In this document: piece after piece, positions 47,294 through 57,500 of the stretch
Position numbering within the stretch: position 1 is the first letter of the stretch
How the letters are laid out: each line of letters starts with the position of its first letter
Source of the DNA: Cryobacterium sinapicolor
Lineage (GTDB): Bacteria > Actinomycetota > Actinomycetes > Actinomycetales > Microbacteriaceae
Assembly: GCF_004403465.1 (NCBI RefSeq)
Contig: NZ_SOGQ01000012.1
Location: 1-64,000, forward strand
Length of the DNA: 64,000 nt
Direction of reading: 5' to 3'
Made by a program: the position numbers and the translations under genes
The notes under the pieces: generated by a model
The model's database searches: none
What the model saw: the letters and a program-made list of their open reading frames with translations, nothing else
What the model was told of the DNA's origin: nothing

Positions 47294-47332
47294 GGTGCGG
47301 TGCTTCTCGGTGCTTCCCGGGTGGTGCGCGCA

Positions 47333-47380
47333 TGCTGCGCCGCTGCGCTGGTGGCGTGCCACGCGCGGAGCGGCGCAGCA
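47333..47380. repeat. 48-bp palindrome, downstream copy
   Basis: TGCTGCGCCGCT and AGCGGCGCAGCA are perfect 12-bp complementary arms around GTGGCGTGCCAC. Architecture and core match the element at 46140-46181. The two copies bracket the AbiEi-like gene. Confidence 0.85.
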
Positions 47381-47484
47381 CCCGCGCGAAGTCCGGATAG
47401 CAACGGCGACGCGCCCGGGAGGAGCGTCGGTGAAGCCGCGGAACGACGCGGATGTGCCGACACGCCGCGCGCGACACGCCCGGG

Positions 47485-47514
47485 TTGCACAATGACCCGA
47501 CCCTGTGGCAGACT
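47485..47514 (+). promoter_or_regulatory. Promoter of the S10 operon (TTGCAC - 18 bp - CAGACT)
   Basis: TTGCAC at 47485-47490 and CAGACT at 47509-47514 with 18-bp spacing. The -10 hexamer is the same as that of the SRPBCC-like gene. Distance to rpsJ is about 330 bp. Confidence 0.5.
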
Positions 47515-47846
47515 CTTCTAGTTCAACACTTTCGACTGCCGCGCTGCACGCGGTGTCGGGATCACTGCCAGGCAGTGCATAGCTTGTGCCGTTCGCCGTA
47601 AAAGGCGCCAGGTGCACAGTTAGGCCGCGGGTAGCAGGACATAGCTCAAACCAACAGCCGGGAAAGCTGGGTAAAGCCATGCCTTCCCCCATGCGCGAGT
47701 GTGGAGAAGCGGGTTGGCTCGGCGAGACCGCACCGCGGCCCCGCCGAAATTGACAGATGAACAGTGGTGCGACAGCAGCAGTGCTACTACGGCGTCCAAT
47801 GCAACCCTCGGGATGTAAGAAGCCTTGACAAGAAAGCGAGTTCGAC

Positions 47847-48155
47847 ATGGCGGGACAGAAAATCCGCATTCGACTTAAGTCGTATGACCACGAGGTCATC
47901 GACATCTCGGCGCGCAAGATCGTCGACACAGTGACCCGCGCGGGTGCGACTGTCGTCGGCCCCGTGCCGCTTCCGACCGAGAAGAACGTGGTGTGTGTCA
48001 TCCGTTCGCCTCACAAGTACAAGGACAGCCGGGAGCACTTTGAAATGCGCACCCACAAGCGTCTGATCGACATCATTGACCCGACCCCGAAGGCCGTCGA
48101 CTCGCTCATGCGTCTCGACCTGCCGGCCGACGTCAACATCGAGATCAAGCTCTAG
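47847..48155 (+). CDS. rpsJ: 30S ribosomal protein S10
   Basis: The 102-aa S10 (NusE) is both a 30S protein and an antitermination partner of NusB. It has [14 protein letters not shown] near the start and the exposed loop PLPTEKNV. First gene of the S10 operon with a long leader in front. Confidence 0.98.
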   Translation: MAGQKIRIRLKSYDHEVIDISARKIVDTVTRAGATVVGPVPLPTEKNVVCVIRSPHKYKDSREHFEMRTHKRLIDIIDPTPKAVDSLMRLDLPADVNIEIKL

Positions 48156-48163
48156 GGCCCGCG

Positions 48164-48823
48164 ATGTCTTACGCAGATACCAAGACCACCAAGGGTCTCC
48201 TCGGCAAGAAGCTCGGCATGACGCAGGTATGGGACGAGAACAACAAGCTCGTTCCCGTCACCGTCATCGAGATCTCGCCCAACGTTGTCACCCAGATCCG
48301 CAGCAAGGACATCGACGGCTACGCCGGCGTCCAGATCGCTGCTGGGGCCATCGACCCGCGCAAGGTGAACAAGCCTTCCGCCGGACACTTCGAAAAGGCA
48401 GGCGTCACGCCTCGCCGCCACCTCACCGAGCTCCGCACTGCGGATGCCGCTGACTACACCCTGGGCCAGGAACTCACCGTTGACGGTGTGTTCGCTGCCG
48501 GCACCAAGGTCGACGTCATGGGCACCAGCAAGGGTAAGGGTTTCGCCGGTGTTATGAAGCGTCACAACTTCAAGGGTGTTTCCTCCTCTCACGGTTCGCA
48601 CCGTAACCACCGCAAGCCCGGTTCCATCGGTGCTTCCTCGACCCCGAGCCGTGTCTTCAAGGGCATGCGCATGGCCGGTCGTATGGGTGGCGAGCGCGTC
48701 ACTGTGCTGAACCTCAAGGTTCACGCCGTGGATGCCGAGAAGGGCCTCCTGCTGGTCAAGGGTGCCGTTCCCGGCGCCAAGGGCCGCCTCGTATTCGTCC
48801 GCAATGCAGTGAAGGGAGCCTAG
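48164..48823 (+). CDS. rplC: 50S ribosomal protein L3
   Basis: The 219-aa L3 organises 23S rRNA near the peptidyl-transferase centre. The long central loop [19 protein letters not shown] is typical. Eight bases after rpsJ. Confidence 0.98.
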   Translation: MSYADTKTTKGLLGKKLGMTQVWDENNKLVPVTVIEISPNVVTQIRSKDIDGYAGVQIAAGAIDPRKVNKPSAGHFEKAGVTPRRHLTELRTADAADYTLGQELTVDGVFAAGTKVDVMGTSKGKGFAGVMKRHNFKGVSSSHGSHRNHRKPGSIGASSTPSRVFKGMRMAGRMGGERVTVLNLKVHAVDAEKGLLLVKGAVPGAKGRLVFVRNAVKGA

Positions 48824-48827
48824 TCGT

Positions 48828-49478
48828 ATGACTACCTCACTCGATCTCATCGATGCCAAGGGTAAGAAGGCCGGCTCCGTTGAGCTGCCCGCCGAAATCT
48901 TTGACGTTCAGACCAACGTCCCGCTGATCCACCAGGTCGTCGTCGCGCAGCTCGCTGCCGCACGTCAGGGAACGCACAAGACCAAGCGTCGTGGCGAAGT
49001 TTCCGGCTCCGGCCGCAAGCCGTTCAAGCAGAAGGGAACCGGTCGCGCCCGTCAGGGCTCGATTCGCGCCCCTCAGATGACCGGTGGTGGCATCGTCCAC
49101 GGACCGACCCCGCGTAACTACGAACAGCGCACTCCCAAGAAGATGATCGCGGCAGCACTGCGCGGATCCCTTTCTGACCGCGCTCGTGGTGACCGCCTGC
49201 ACGTCGTGACCGCACTCTTCAGCGCCGAGACGCCCAGCACCAAGGGCGCCATCGAGCTGCTCAGCCAGATCGCCAGCAGCAAGCACGTGCTGGTCGTCCT
49301 GGAGCGCACCGACGAAATGACGCTGCGCAGCATCCGCAACCTGCCGACGGTGCACGTTCTGCCGTGGGACCAGCTGAATGCCTATGACGTGCTCGTCAGC
49401 GACGACATTGTCTTCACCAAGGGCGCGTTCGACGCGTTCGTGGCGAGCAAGACCAAGAAGGAAGAGGTGTCCGCATAA
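48828..49478 (+). CDS. rplD: 50S ribosomal protein L4
   Basis: The 216-aa L4 lines the exit tunnel with its extended loop ([19 protein letters not shown]). In E. coli L4 also represses the S10 operon; whether the leader here binds it is unknown. Four bases after rplC; the stop overlaps rplW (TAATG). Confidence 0.98.
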   Translation: MTTSLDLIDAKGKKAGSVELPAEIFDVQTNVPLIHQVVVAQLAAARQGTHKTKRRGEVSGSGRKPFKQKGTGRARQGSIRAPQMTGGGIVHGPTPRNYEQRTPKKMIAAALRGSLSDRARGDRLHVVTALFSAETPSTKGAIELLSQIASSKHVLVVLERTDEMTLRSIRNLPTVHVLPWDQLNAYDVLVSDDIVFTKGAFDAFVASKTKKEEVSA

Positions 49479-49780
49479 TGGCTACCCCGATCAACAAGGA
49501 TCCCCGCGACGTCATCATCGCTCCGGTCGTCTCTGAGAAGAGCTATGGCCTGATCGACGAGGGCAAGTACACCTTCATCGTGGACCCGCGCTCGAACAAG
49601 ACCGAAATCAAGCTCGCGATCGAAAAGATCTTCAAGGTGGAGGTCGCTTCGATCAACACCATGAACCGTATCGGCAAGACGCGTCGCACGAAGTTCGGTC
49701 AGGGCAAGCGCAAGGACACCAAGCGTGCCATCGTCACGCTCAAGTCCGGTTCCATTGACATCTTCACGGCCGTCGGCTAA
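49478..49780 (+). CDS. rplW: 50S ribosomal protein L23
   Basis: The 100-aa L23 is at the exit-tunnel mouth and docks trigger factor and SRP. Coupled to rplD by one overlapping base. Confidence 0.98.
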   Translation: MATPINKDPRDVIIAPVVSEKSYGLIDEGKYTFIVDPRSNKTEIKLAIEKIFKVEVASINTMNRIGKTRRTKFGQGKRKDTKRAIVTLKSGSIDIFTAVG

Positions 49781-49805
49781 GCGGCGCGGACTAGAGGAAT
49801 AAGAA

Positions 49806-50645
49806 ATGGCTATTCGTAAGTTCAAGCCCACGACTCCCGGTCGTCGCGGTTCATCTGTTGCAGACTTCGCAGAGATCACCCGCTCCACGCCGGAGAAGTC
49901 CCTGCTTCGCCCCCTGTCCAAGACCGGTGGCCGTAACAACCAGGGTCGCATCACCACCCGTCACATCGGTGGTGGACACAAGCGCCAGTACCGTCTGATC
50001 GACTTCCGTCGTAACGACAAGGACGGCGTCAACGCCAAGGTCGCTCACATCGAGTACGACCCGAACCGCACGGCGCGCATCGCGCTCCTGCACTTCATGG
50101 ACGGCTCCAAGCGCTACATCATCGCCCCGAACAAGCTGAACCAGGGCGACATCGTAGAGTCGGGCGCCGGTGCTGACATCAAGCCCGGCAACAACCTGCC
50201 GCTGAAGAACATCCCCACCGGTACCATCATCCACGCGGTCGAACTGCGTCCGGGCGGTGGCGCCAAGATGGCCCGCTCCGCCGGATCGTCCGTTCGCCTC
50301 GTTGCGAAGGATGGCATCTACGCCCAGCTGCGCCTGCCGTCCGGAGAAATCCGCAACGTCGACGCCCGCTGCCGCGCCACGATCGGCGAGGTCGGCAACG
50401 CCGAGCAGTCGAACATCAACTGGGGCAAGGCCGGCCGTATGCGCTGGAAAGGCGTTCGCCCGACCGTTCGTGGTGTTGCCATGAACCCGGTCGACCACCC
50501 GCACGGTGGTGGTGAGGGTAAGACGTCCGGTGGACGTCACCCCGTCAGCCCTTGGGGCCAGAAAGAAGGGCGTACCCGCCACCCGAACAAGGAAAGCGAC
50601 AAGCTCATCGTTCGTCGCCGTACCGTCGGCAAGAAGCGTAAGTAG
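49806..50645 (+). CDS. rplB: 50S ribosomal protein L2
   Basis: The 279-aa L2 is needed for peptidyl transferase; the conserved histidine lies in [12 protein letters not shown] near the C-terminus. The basic C-terminal tail ends [21 protein letters not shown] precedes the ATG. Confidence 0.99.
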   Translation: MAIRKFKPTTPGRRGSSVADFAEITRSTPEKSLLRPLSKTGGRNNQGRITTRHIGGGHKRQYRLIDFRRNDKDGVNAKVAHIEYDPNRTARIALLHFMDGSKRYIIAPNKLNQGDIVESGAGADIKPGNNLPLKNIPTGTIIHAVELRPGGGAKMARSAGSSVRLVAKDGIYAQLRLPSGEIRNVDARCRATIGEVGNAEQSNINWGKAGRMRWKGVRPTVRGVAMNPVDHPHGGGEGKTSGGRHPVSPWGQKEGRTRHPNKESDKLIVRRRTVGKKRK

Positions 50646-50654
50646 GAGTAGACG

Positions 50655-50936
50655 ATGCCACGCAGTCTCAAGAAAGGCCCGTTCGTTGACGACCACCTGC
50701 TTCGCAAGGTTGTCAAGGCGAACGAAGCCAGCAGCAAGAACGTAATCAAGACCTGGTCGCGCCGTTCGATGATCATCCCCGGCATGCTCGGGCACACCAT
50801 CGCCGTGCACGACGGACGCAAGCACATCCCGGTGTTCGTCACCGAGAGCATGGTCGGGCACAAGCTCGGCGAGTTTGCGCCCACCCGCACCTTCCGTGGA
50901 CACGTGAAGGACGACAAGAAGGGCCGTCGCCGCTAA
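50655..50936 (+). CDS. rpsS: 30S ribosomal protein S19
   Basis: The 93-aa S19 sits in the 30S head with S13. [14 protein letters not shown] at the start is invariant in the family. Nine bases after rplB. Confidence 0.98.
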   Translation: MPRSLKKGPFVDDHLLRKVVKANEASSKNVIKTWSRRSMIIPGMLGHTIAVHDGRKHIPVFVTESMVGHKLGEFAPTRTFRGHVKDDKKGRRR

Positions 50937-50962
50937 CGCGGGGACGTGAAGGAGGATAAGAA

Positions 50963-51328
50963 ATGGTGGAGTCGATCGCACGCGTGCGTCACATCCGCGT
51001 TACCCCCCAGAAGGCTCGTCGCGTCGTCAACCTGATCCGCGGCAAGCAGGCCTTCGAGGCTCTGGGAATTCTGAAGTTCGCGCCGCAGGGCGCGAGCGAC
51101 CCGGTGTACAAGCTGGTTGCCTCGGCAATCGCCAACGCCCGAGTCAAGGCTGATGCAGCCAACACCTTCCTCGACGAGCAGGACCTGTTCGTCAGCCAGG
51201 CGTTCGTTGATGAGGGTACGACCCTCAAGCGTTTCCAGGCCCGTGCACAGGGTCGCGCATTCCAGATCAAGAAGCGCACGAGCCACATCACGGTTGTGCT
51301 CGCCACTCCTGAGGAGGGTACGAAGTAA
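50963..51328 (+). CDS. rplV: 50S ribosomal protein L22
   Basis: The 121-aa L22 lines the exit tunnel with its beta-hairpin; macrolide-resistance positions lie in the [18 protein letters not shown] region, which looks normal. Overlaps rpsC by one base. Confidence 0.98.
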   Translation: MVESIARVRHIRVTPQKARRVVNLIRGKQAFEALGILKFAPQGASDPVYKLVASAIANARVKADAANTFLDEQDLFVSQAFVDEGTTLKRFQARAQGRAFQIKKRTSHITVVLATPEEGTK

Positions 51329-52089
51329 TGGGTCAGAAAGTAAACCCCTATGGCTTCCGTCTGGGAATCACGACCGACCACGTGTCGCGTTGGTTCTCTG
51401 ACAGCACGAAGCCGGGCCAGCGTTACAGCGACTTCGTCGCTGAGGACGTCAAGATCCGCCGCCTGTTGAGCACCAGCCTCGACCGCGCCGGCGTGTCCCG
51501 CATCGAGATCGAGCGCACTCGTGACCGCGTTCGCGTCGACATCCACACCGCCCGTCCGGGCATTGTGATCGGTCGCCGCGGCGCGGAGGCCGAGCGCATC
51601 CGCTCCGACCTCGAGAAGCTCACCGCCAAGCAGATCCAGCTGAACATCCTCGAGGTGAAGAACCCCGAGGTGGACGCTCAGCTCGTCGCCCAGGGCATCG
51701 CCGAGCAGCTTTCCGCTCGTGTGGCATTCCGCCGCGCGATGCGTAAGGGCCTGCAGGGTGCCCAGCGCGCCGGCGCCAAGGGTGTTCGCATCCAGGTGTC
51801 CGGTCGTTTAGGTGGCGCCGAGATGAGCCGTTCGGAGTTCTACCGCGAAGGCCGTGTGCCCCTGCACACCCTGCGCGCGAACATCGACTACGGCTTCTAC
51901 GAAGCCAAGACCACCTTCGGCCGCATCGGCGTGAAGGTCTGGATCTACAAGGGCGACATCACCAACAAGGAACTCGCTCGCGAGCAGGCCAACGCTAAGT
52001 CGTCCCGCCCCGAGCGTCGTGACGACCGACCGCGTCGTGCGCCCCGCGCAGAGGCAGCGGCACCGGTTGCAGCAGGAGTTGAGGCATAA
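51328..52089 (+). CDS. rpsC: 30S ribosomal protein S3
   Basis: The 253-aa S3 has the KH domain with [12 protein letters not shown] and contributes to the mRNA entry site. It is about 20 residues longer than E. coli S3 through an Arg/Ala-rich C-terminus. Confidence 0.98.
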   Translation: MGQKVNPYGFRLGITTDHVSRWFSDSTKPGQRYSDFVAEDVKIRRLLSTSLDRAGVSRIEIERTRDRVRVDIHTARPGIVIGRRGAEAERIRSDLEKLTAKQIQLNILEVKNPEVDAQLVAQGIAEQLSARVAFRRAMRKGLQGAQRAGAKGVRIQVSGRLGGAEMSRSEFYREGRVPLHTLRANIDYGFYEAKTTFGRIGVKVWIYKGDITNKELAREQANAKSSRPERRDDRPRRAPRAEAAAPVAAGVEA

Positions 52090-52091
52090 CC

Positions 52092-52510
<419 letters not shown>

Positions 52511-52511
<1 letters not shown>

Positions 52512-52846
52512 TGGCGATCGGATCCAAGGAGCTCGCCTCAGTCGAGCTCGACACTTTTGAAAACGAGCGGTTGTTCGATGAGCTGAAGAAGGCGAAGGAA
52601 GAACTCTTCAACCTTCGCTTCCAGTCGGCCACCGGCCAGCTCGAGAGCCACGGCCGCCTCCGCGCGGTCAAGCGCGACATCGCTCGCATCTACACGGTTC
52701 TCCGTGAGCGCGAGTTGGGTATTCGCCCGACTCCCGCACCAGTCGAGGCTCCGGCCAAGGCTGAGAAGAAGACCAAGAAGGCCAAGCCTGCTGTGAAGTC
52801 TGACGACTCCGCTGAGGCCGACGCCGCCCAGACGAAGGAGGCCTAG
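52511..52846 (+). CDS. rpmC: 50S ribosomal protein L29 with Ala/Lys-rich tail
   Basis: The L29 coiled-coil core (about 1-75: [18 protein letters not shown]) is followed by about 35 residues rich in Ala, Lys and Pro; total 111 aa against the usual 60-80. It sits at the tunnel exit. The ATG at 52511 was fixed from the one-base overlap with rplP, because a longer open frame exists upstream. Confidence 0.95.
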
Positions 52847-52848
52847 TC

Positions 52849-53148
52849 ATGGCGAAGACTGACGATAAGGTCGTCGCTGTCGAGGCTGAGGCTCTCGTTC
52901 GCGGCTACCGCAAGACGCTGCGTGGTTACGTGACCAGCGACAAGATGGACAAGACCATCGTTGTCGAGGTCGAAGACCGCGTGAAGCACCCGTTGTACGG
53001 CAAGGTCATCCGCCGTACGTCCAAGCTGAAGGTCCACGACGAGGCGAACATCGCCGGCGTCGGCGACCTGGTCCTGATCAGTGAGACCCGTCCGCTGAGC
53101 GCCACCAAGCGCTTCCGCCTGGTCGAGATCCTCGAGAAGGCCAAGTAA
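52849..53148 (+). CDS. rpsQ: 30S ribosomal protein S17
   Basis: The 99-aa S17 is an OB-fold primary 16S rRNA binder ([18 protein letters not shown]). A short N-terminal extension is present. Two bases after rpmC. Confidence 0.98.
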   Translation: MAKTDDKVVAVEAEALVRGYRKTLRGYVTSDKMDKTIVVEVEDRVKHPLYGKVIRRTSKLKVHDEANIAGVGDLVLISETRPLSATKRFRLVEILEKAK

Positions 53149-53181
53149 GCCTCGCGCTTACTTGATAGAAGGAGTTAAAAA

Positions 53182-53550
53182 GTGCTTCAGCAAGAATCAC
53201 GACTCAAGGTTGCCGACAACACGGGTGCCAAGGAGCTGTTGACCATTCGCGTGCTCGGCGGCTCCGGCCGTCGCTACGCCGGACTGGGCGACACGATCGT
53301 CGCCACGGTCAAGGACGCGATCCCGGGCGGCAACGTCAAGAAGGGCGACGTCGTCAAGGCCGTCGTCGTTCGCGTCAAAAAGCAGACCCGTCGTCCAGAC
53401 GGTTCGTACATCAAGTTCGATGAGAACGCCGCAGTGATTTTGAAGAACGAAGGTGACCCCCGCGGCACCCGAATCTTCGGACCGGTCGGTCGCGAGCTTC
53501 GCGACAAGAAGTTCATGAAGATCATCTCGCTGGCACCGGAGGTTATCTAA
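53182..53550 (+). CDS. rplN: 50S ribosomal protein L14
   Basis: The 122-aa L14 forms bridge B8. [19 protein letters not shown] is the universal N-terminus. GTG start with AGAAGGAGTT upstream, 33 bp after rpsQ; this is the conventional S10/spc operon boundary, but no terminator is visible. Confidence 0.98.
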   Translation: MLQQESRLKVADNTGAKELLTIRVLGGSGRRYAGLGDTIVATVKDAIPGGNVKKGDVVKAVVVRVKKQTRRPDGSYIKFDENAAVILKNEGDPRGTRIFGPVGRELRDKKFMKIISLAPEVI

Positions 53551-53553
53551 ATC

Positions 53554-53913
53554 ATGGCCAGACTCAAAAAGGGTGACCTCGTAGAGGTCATCACCGGCCG
53601 CACCCAGGCCCGCGGCGGAGACCGTGGCAAGCAGGGTAAGGTCATCGCCGTCCTGGTGGAGAAGAACAGGGTCCTCGTCGAGGGAATCAACTTCGTCACC
53701 AAGCACGTCCGCGTGGGCCAGACCCAGCGCGGCACCAAGACCGGCGGCATCGAGACCATGGAGGCACCGATTCACGTGTCCAACGTGGCCCTCGTCGACC
53801 CGGAGACCAAGAAGCCGACTCGCGTCGGCTTCCGCCTCGAAGAAGTAACGAAGGATGGCGTCACCAAGACGGTCCGCATCCGTTACGCCAAGAAGTCAGG
53901 GAAGGACCTCTGA
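53554..53913 (+). CDS. rplX: 50S ribosomal protein L24
   Basis: The 119-aa L24 initiates 50S assembly; KOW motif near [19 protein letters not shown]. Its stop overlaps rplE (TGATG). Confidence 0.98.
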   Translation: MARLKKGDLVEVITGRTQARGGDRGKQGKVIAVLVEKNRVLVEGINFVTKHVRVGQTQRGTKTGGIETMEAPIHVSNVALVDPETKKPTRVGFRLEEVTKDGVTKTVRIRYAKKSGKDL

Positions 53914-54521
53914 TGACCGACACTTCAGTTGCAGCAACAGAAGCAGAAGCGACCGTCGAGGCAGTCCTGCCGCGTCTCAAGCAGAAGTACCGCGACGAGA
54001 TCATGGCTCAGCTCAGCAAGGACCTCGGTTTCACCAACGTTCACCAGATTCCGAATCTGGTCAAGATCGTTGTGAACATGGGTGTCGGCGAGGCAGCACG
54101 CGACGGCAAGATCATGGATGGCGCCGTCTCCGACCTCACCAAGATCACCGGTCAGAAGCCGCAGGTCACCAAGGCCCGCAAGTCGATCGCGCAGTTCAAA
54201 CTGCGCGAAGGACAGCCCATCGGCACGCACGTCACACTTCGTGGCGACCGCATGTGGGAGTTCCTCGACCGGCTCCTGAGCCTGGCGCTTCCGCGCATCC
54301 GCGACTTCCGCGGTCTGAGCGACAAGCAGTTCGATGGCAGCGGTAACTACACCTTCGGTTTGACCGAGCAGGTCATGTTCCACGAAATCGACCAGGACCG
54401 GATCGACCGTATCCGCGGTATGGATATCACGGTTGTGACGACGGCCAAGAACAACGAAGAAGGTCGCGCGCTGCTCAAGGCGCTGGGCTTCCCGTTCAAG
54501 ACGGCCGAAAACACCAAGTAA
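53913..54521 (+). CDS. rplE: 50S ribosomal protein L5
   Basis: The 202-aa L5 binds 5S rRNA in the central protuberance. It carries a ~20-residue N-terminal Thr/Ala/Glu extension before [11 protein letters not shown]. It is followed by a 119-bp gap where S14 would often be. Confidence 0.98.
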   Translation: MTDTSVAATEAEATVEAVLPRLKQKYRDEIMAQLSKDLGFTNVHQIPNLVKIVVNMGVGEAARDGKIMDGAVSDLTKITGQKPQVTKARKSIAQFKLREGQPIGTHVTLRGDRMWEFLDRLLSLALPRIRDFRGLSDKQFDGSGNYTFGLTEQVMFHEIDQDRIDRIRGMDITVVTTAKNNEEGRALLKALGFPFKTAENTK

Positions 54522-54544
54522 AGTAGCTCTTTGGCTCTTGTAGT

Positions 54545-54577
54545 AAAAAACCCGGGGCTGGACAACCGTCCAGCCCC
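54545..54577 (-). terminator. Terminator-shaped hairpin oriented against the spc operon
   Basis: GGGGCTGGAC and GTCCAGCCCC (54554-54577) form a perfect 10-bp stem with a 4-nt loop. On the plus strand it is preceded by AAAAAA and has no U-tract after it. Read on the minus strand it is followed by GGGTTTTTT, i.e. a classic intrinsic terminator for antisense transcription. In the sense mRNA it would be only a strong hairpin between rplE and rpsH. Confidence 0.7.
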
Positions 54578-54640
54578 ACCACGACCAAGGTCGTCACCCG
54601 TGTAAAGGATGAACGAAACCAGGCGAGAAAGGCACCACAA

Positions 54641-55039
54641 ATGACAATGACAGATCCGGTCGCAGACATGCTGACCAGACTGCGCAACGCTAACTCGGCG
54701 TTCCACGACACCGTGTCCATGCCGCACAGCAAGCTCAAAGCGAACATCGCGGACATCCTCAAGGCCCAGGGTTACATCTCGGCATGGGACGTCAAGGATG
54801 CAGTGGTCGGCAAGACCCTCACGCTCAACCTCAAGTTTGGTCCGAACCGCGAGCGTTCCATCGTCGGCATCAAGCGGGTTTCCAAGCCCGGCCTGCGCGT
54901 GTACGCCAAGTCGACCGAAATCCCCACCGTTCTCGGTGGCCTCGGCGTTGCCATCCTGTCCACCTCCAGCGGTCTGCTCACCGACCGTCAGGCCGAGAAG
55001 AAGGGCGTAGGCGGAGAAGTACTCGCCTACGTGTGGTAG
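54641..55039 (+). CDS. rpsH: 30S ribosomal protein S8
   Basis: The 132-aa S8 binds the 16S central domain and in E. coli represses the spc operon. [15 protein letters not shown] is the family start. It begins 119 bp after rplE, a long gap for this operon; ACCAGGCGAGAAAGGC precedes the ATG. Confidence 0.98.
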   Translation: MTMTDPVADMLTRLRNANSAFHDTVSMPHSKLKANIADILKAQGYISAWDVKDAVVGKTLTLNLKFGPNRERSIVGIKRVSKPGLRVYAKSTEIPTVLGGLGVAILSTSSGLLTDRQAEKKGVGGEVLAYVW

Positions 55040-55045
55040 CTGACA

Positions 55046-55582
55046 ATGTCACGTATTGGAAGACTCCCCATCCCGATTCCCGCGGATGTCACGGTCGCCA
55101 CTGAAGGCCAGCGCGTCAACGTCAAGGGTCCGAAGGGTGAGCTCGCGCTCACCGTCGCGAACCCCATCGAGGTCAAGATCGAGGACGGCCACGTCGTCGT
55201 CACCCGCCCGAACGACGAGCGCAACTCGCGTTCGCTGCACGGATTGACCCGCACGCTGATCGCAAACCAGATCATCGGGGTGACGGTGGGTTACACCAAG
55301 TCCCTCGAGATCGTCGGTACCGGTTACCGCGTCGCCCAGAAGGGCAGCTCGATCGAGTTCGCCCTCGGCTTCTCGCACCCGGTCCTCGTCGAGGCACCTG
55401 CCGGTATCACCCTCACCGTGGAGAGCGTCAACCGCCTCACGGTCGGTGGCATCGACAAGCAGGCTGTCGGCGAGGTCGCCGCCAACATCCGTAAGATTCG
55501 CAAGCCGGAGCCCTACAAGGGCAAGGGTGTGCGTTACGCCGGCGAGATTGTTCGCCGCAAGGCCGGAAAGAGTGGTAAGTAA
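55046..55582 (+). CDS. rplF: 50S ribosomal protein L6
   Basis: The 178-aa L6 lies near the factor-binding site. [15 protein letters not shown] start and the C-terminal [21 protein letters not shown] are invariant features. Six bases after rpsH. Confidence 0.98.
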   Translation: MSRIGRLPIPIPADVTVATEGQRVNVKGPKGELALTVANPIEVKIEDGHVVVTRPNDERNSRSLHGLTRTLIANQIIGVTVGYTKSLEIVGTGYRVAQKGSSIEFALGFSHPVLVEAPAGITLTVESVNRLTVGGIDKQAVGEVAANIRKIRKPEPYKGKGVRYAGEIVRRKAGKSGK

Positions 55583-55584
55583 CC

Positions 55585-55956
55585 ATGGGTCTCGGAACTA
55601 GAGGTAAGAGCAAGGCTGCTGCCCGCGGACGCAGGCACACACGTCTTCGCAAGAAGATCGAGGGGACCGCGCTTCGTCCGCGTCTCGTCGTGACCCGTTC
55701 GGCTCGCCACGTGTTCGTGCAGGTCGTCGATGACAGCAAGGGCTTCACCCTTGCCTCGGCGTCCACGCTCGAAGACGGTCTGCGCACCTTCGATGGTGAC
55801 AAGACCGCCAAGGCCCGTAAGGTCGGCGAACTCGTCGCCGAACGTGCGAAGGCCGCCGGCATCGAAGCCGTCGTATTTGACCGTGGCGGAAGCAAGTACG
55901 CAGGACGCGTCGCTGCGATCGCCGATGGAGCTCGAGAGGGTGGATTGAACCTGTGA
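55585..55956 (+). CDS. rplR: 50S ribosomal protein L18
   Basis: The 123-aa L18 binds 5S rRNA with L5. [19 protein letters not shown] is the basic N-terminal part. Overlaps rpsE by four bases (GTGA). Confidence 0.98.
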   Translation: MGLGTRGKSKAAARGRRHTRLRKKIEGTALRPRLVVTRSARHVFVQVVDDSKGFTLASASTLEDGLRTFDGDKTAKARKVGELVAERAKAAGIEAVVFDRGGSKYAGRVAAIADGAREGGLNL

Positions 55957-56663
55957 GCACTGAAACCGCTAGCACAGCAACCAAGGAGACCGTGGTGGCT
56001 GCAGAGGCACCCGTCGAAACCGCTGCCTCAACGGCACCTGCCCAGAACGAGCCTCGTGAGGCTCGTCGTGGCGGCCGTGAGCGCAACCCGAACAAGGACC
56101 GCGGAAGCCGCGATGCCGACAAGAGCCAGTTCCTGGAGCGCGTCGTCACCATCAACCGCGTTTCCAAGGTGGTGAAGGGTGGTCGTCGCTTCAGCTTCAC
56201 CGCCCTCGTCGTCGTCGGTGACGGAAACGGCCTCGTCGGCGTTGGATACGGCAAGGCCCGCGAGGTGCCGACCGCCATTTCCAAGGGTGTCGAGGAAGCG
56301 AAGAAGAACTTCTTCCGCGTGCCCCGCGTCGGCCTGACCATCCCGCACCCCGTGCAGGGTGAAGCCGCAGCCGGCGTCGTCCTGCTGCGTCCCGCCGCTG
56401 CCGGTACCGGCGTCATCGCCGGTGGCCCGGTGCGCGCCGTTCTCGAGTGCGCAGGCATCCACGATGTCCTGAGCAAGTCGCTCGGTTCGTCGAACACCAT
56501 CAACATCGTTCACGCCACCGTCGAGGCCCTGCACCAGCTCGAAGAGCCGCGTGCGGTTGCCGCTCGTCGTGGCCTCGCGTACGAAGACGTCGCTCCGGCG
56601 CGCTTCCTGCGTGCCGACGCCGCCGCAGCAGCAGCTGCAGCGGCAGCAAAGGCAGGTGCCTGA
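55953..56663 (+). CDS. rpsE: 30S ribosomal protein S5, extended at both ends
   Basis: The 236-aa S5 contributes to decoding fidelity; the core (about 65-215) contains [20 protein letters not shown]. An Ala/Glu/Thr-rich N-terminal extension of about 60 residues and a poly-Ala C-terminus make it longer than the ~166 aa E. coli form. GTG start overlapping the rplR stop. Confidence 0.97.
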   Translation: MSTETASTATKETVVAAEAPVETAASTAPAQNEPREARRGGRERNPNKDRGSRDADKSQFLERVVTINRVSKVVKGGRRFSFTALVVVGDGNGLVGVGYGKAREVPTAISKGVEEAKKNFFRVPRVGLTIPHPVQGEAAAGVVLLRPAAAGTGVIAGGPVRAVLECAGIHDVLSKSLGSSNTINIVHATVEALHQLEEPRAVAARRGLAYEDVAPARFLRADAAAAAAAAAAKAGA

Positions 56664-56845
56664 TGGCTCGCCTCAAAGTGACACAGATCAAGTCCAAAAT
56701 TAGTGAGAAGCAGAACCAGCGCGACACGCTTCGCAGCCTGGGTCTCAAGCGCATTGGCGCGGTCACGATTCGCGAGGACAACTCGCAGAACCGCGGCTAC
56801 GTCAACACCGTTGCTCACCTCGTAAAGGTCGAGGAGATTGACTAA
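56663..56845 (+). CDS. rpmD: 50S ribosomal protein L30
   Basis: The 60-aa L30 begins [20 protein letters not shown] and includes the LKRIG motif. The start was fixed by the one-base overlap with rpsE (TGATG); a longer open frame exists upstream in the same frame but is an out-of-frame read of rpsE. Confidence 0.97.
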   Translation: MARLKVTQIKSKISEKQNQRDTLRSLGLKRIGAVTIREDNSQNRGYVNTVAHLVKVEEID

Positions 56846-57402
56846 TGGCTGACGAGAAGGAAGCTGCCACCGCAGCCGCCAAGCCCGCCACTGCAAAGAA
56901 GGCAGCCCCCAAGAAGGCAACCACCGCCAAGGTCGCAGTGAAGTCTGCTCCGACCGAGAAGCGCGAGCAGGTCCTGAAGGTTCACCACCTTCGCCCCGCC
57001 CCCGGAGCCAAGAAGTCGCGCATGCGCGTCGGTCGTGGTGAAGGTTCCAAGGGTAAGACCGCCGGCCGTGGTACCAAGGGCACGAAGGCGCGCTACAACG
57101 TGCGCATCGGGTTCGAGGGTGGCCAGATGCCGCTGCACATGCGTACTCCGAAGCTGCGCGGGTTCAAGAACCCGTTCCGCGTCGAGTACCAGGTCGTCAA
57201 CCTCGAGAAGCTCGCCGAGCTGTACCCGAACGGCGGCGATGTAACCATCGCCGACCTGGTCGCCAAGGGTGCCGTTCGCGACAACGAGAAGGTCAAGGTT
57301 CTCGGCAATGGTGACATTGCGGTTAAGCTGAACATTGCAGTGGATAAGGTCTCCGGCTCAGCAGAGCAGAAGATCGTCGCTGCGGGTGGCTCAATCAAGT
57401 AA
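56845..57402 (+). CDS. rplO: 50S ribosomal protein L15 with N-terminal extension
   Basis: The 185-aa L15 core begins at [21 protein letters not shown] (about residue 46; partial quote) and is preceded by about 40 Ala/Lys-rich residues. L15 is a late 50S assembly protein. Overlaps rpmD by one base (TAATG). Confidence 0.97.
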   Translation: MADEKEAATAAAKPATAKKAAPKKATTAKVAVKSAPTEKREQVLKVHHLRPAPGAKKSRMRVGRGEGSKGKTAGRGTKGTKARYNVRIGFEGGQMPLHMRTPKLRGFKNPFRVEYQVVNLEKLAELYPNGGDVTIADLVAKGAVRDNEKVKVLGNGDIAVKLNIAVDKVSGSAEQKIVAAGGSIK

Positions 57403-57418
57403 GTCCGTAGACGCTGAG

Positions 57419-57478
57419 CGAGCTTGTCGAGGCCACCAATCGAAATCTTTCGATGCTGGACTCGACAAGCTCGTTTTT
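57419..57478 (+). terminator. Rho-independent terminator between rplO and secY, built from a GTCGAG repeat
   Basis: CGAGCTTGTCGAG pairs perfectly with CTCGACAAGCTCG (13 bp) and is followed by TTTTT. The loop region contains a second small stem ATCGAAA/TTTCGAT. It lies 17 bp after rplO and 23 bp before the secY start. It would separate ribosomal genes from secY-adk-map, perhaps only partly. Confidence 0.8.
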
Positions 57479-57500
57479 CACGTTATTAACTGGAGGCATT

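Larger units (their letters stand above)
47294..47846. other. 553-bp region: palindrome, promoter and leader of the S10 operon
   Basis: It contains the palindrome at 47333-47380, a promoter at 47485-47514, and a transcribed leader of about 320 nt before rpsJ. Short GC-rich hairpins are possible in the leader, but no recognised riboswitch or T-box was found. No gene. Confidence 0.65.

Noticed and set aside
54522-54640. A zinc-type rpsN between rplE and rpsH
   Set aside because: The gap is 119 bp, shorter than the ~186 bp needed, and contains a hairpin and A-run instead.
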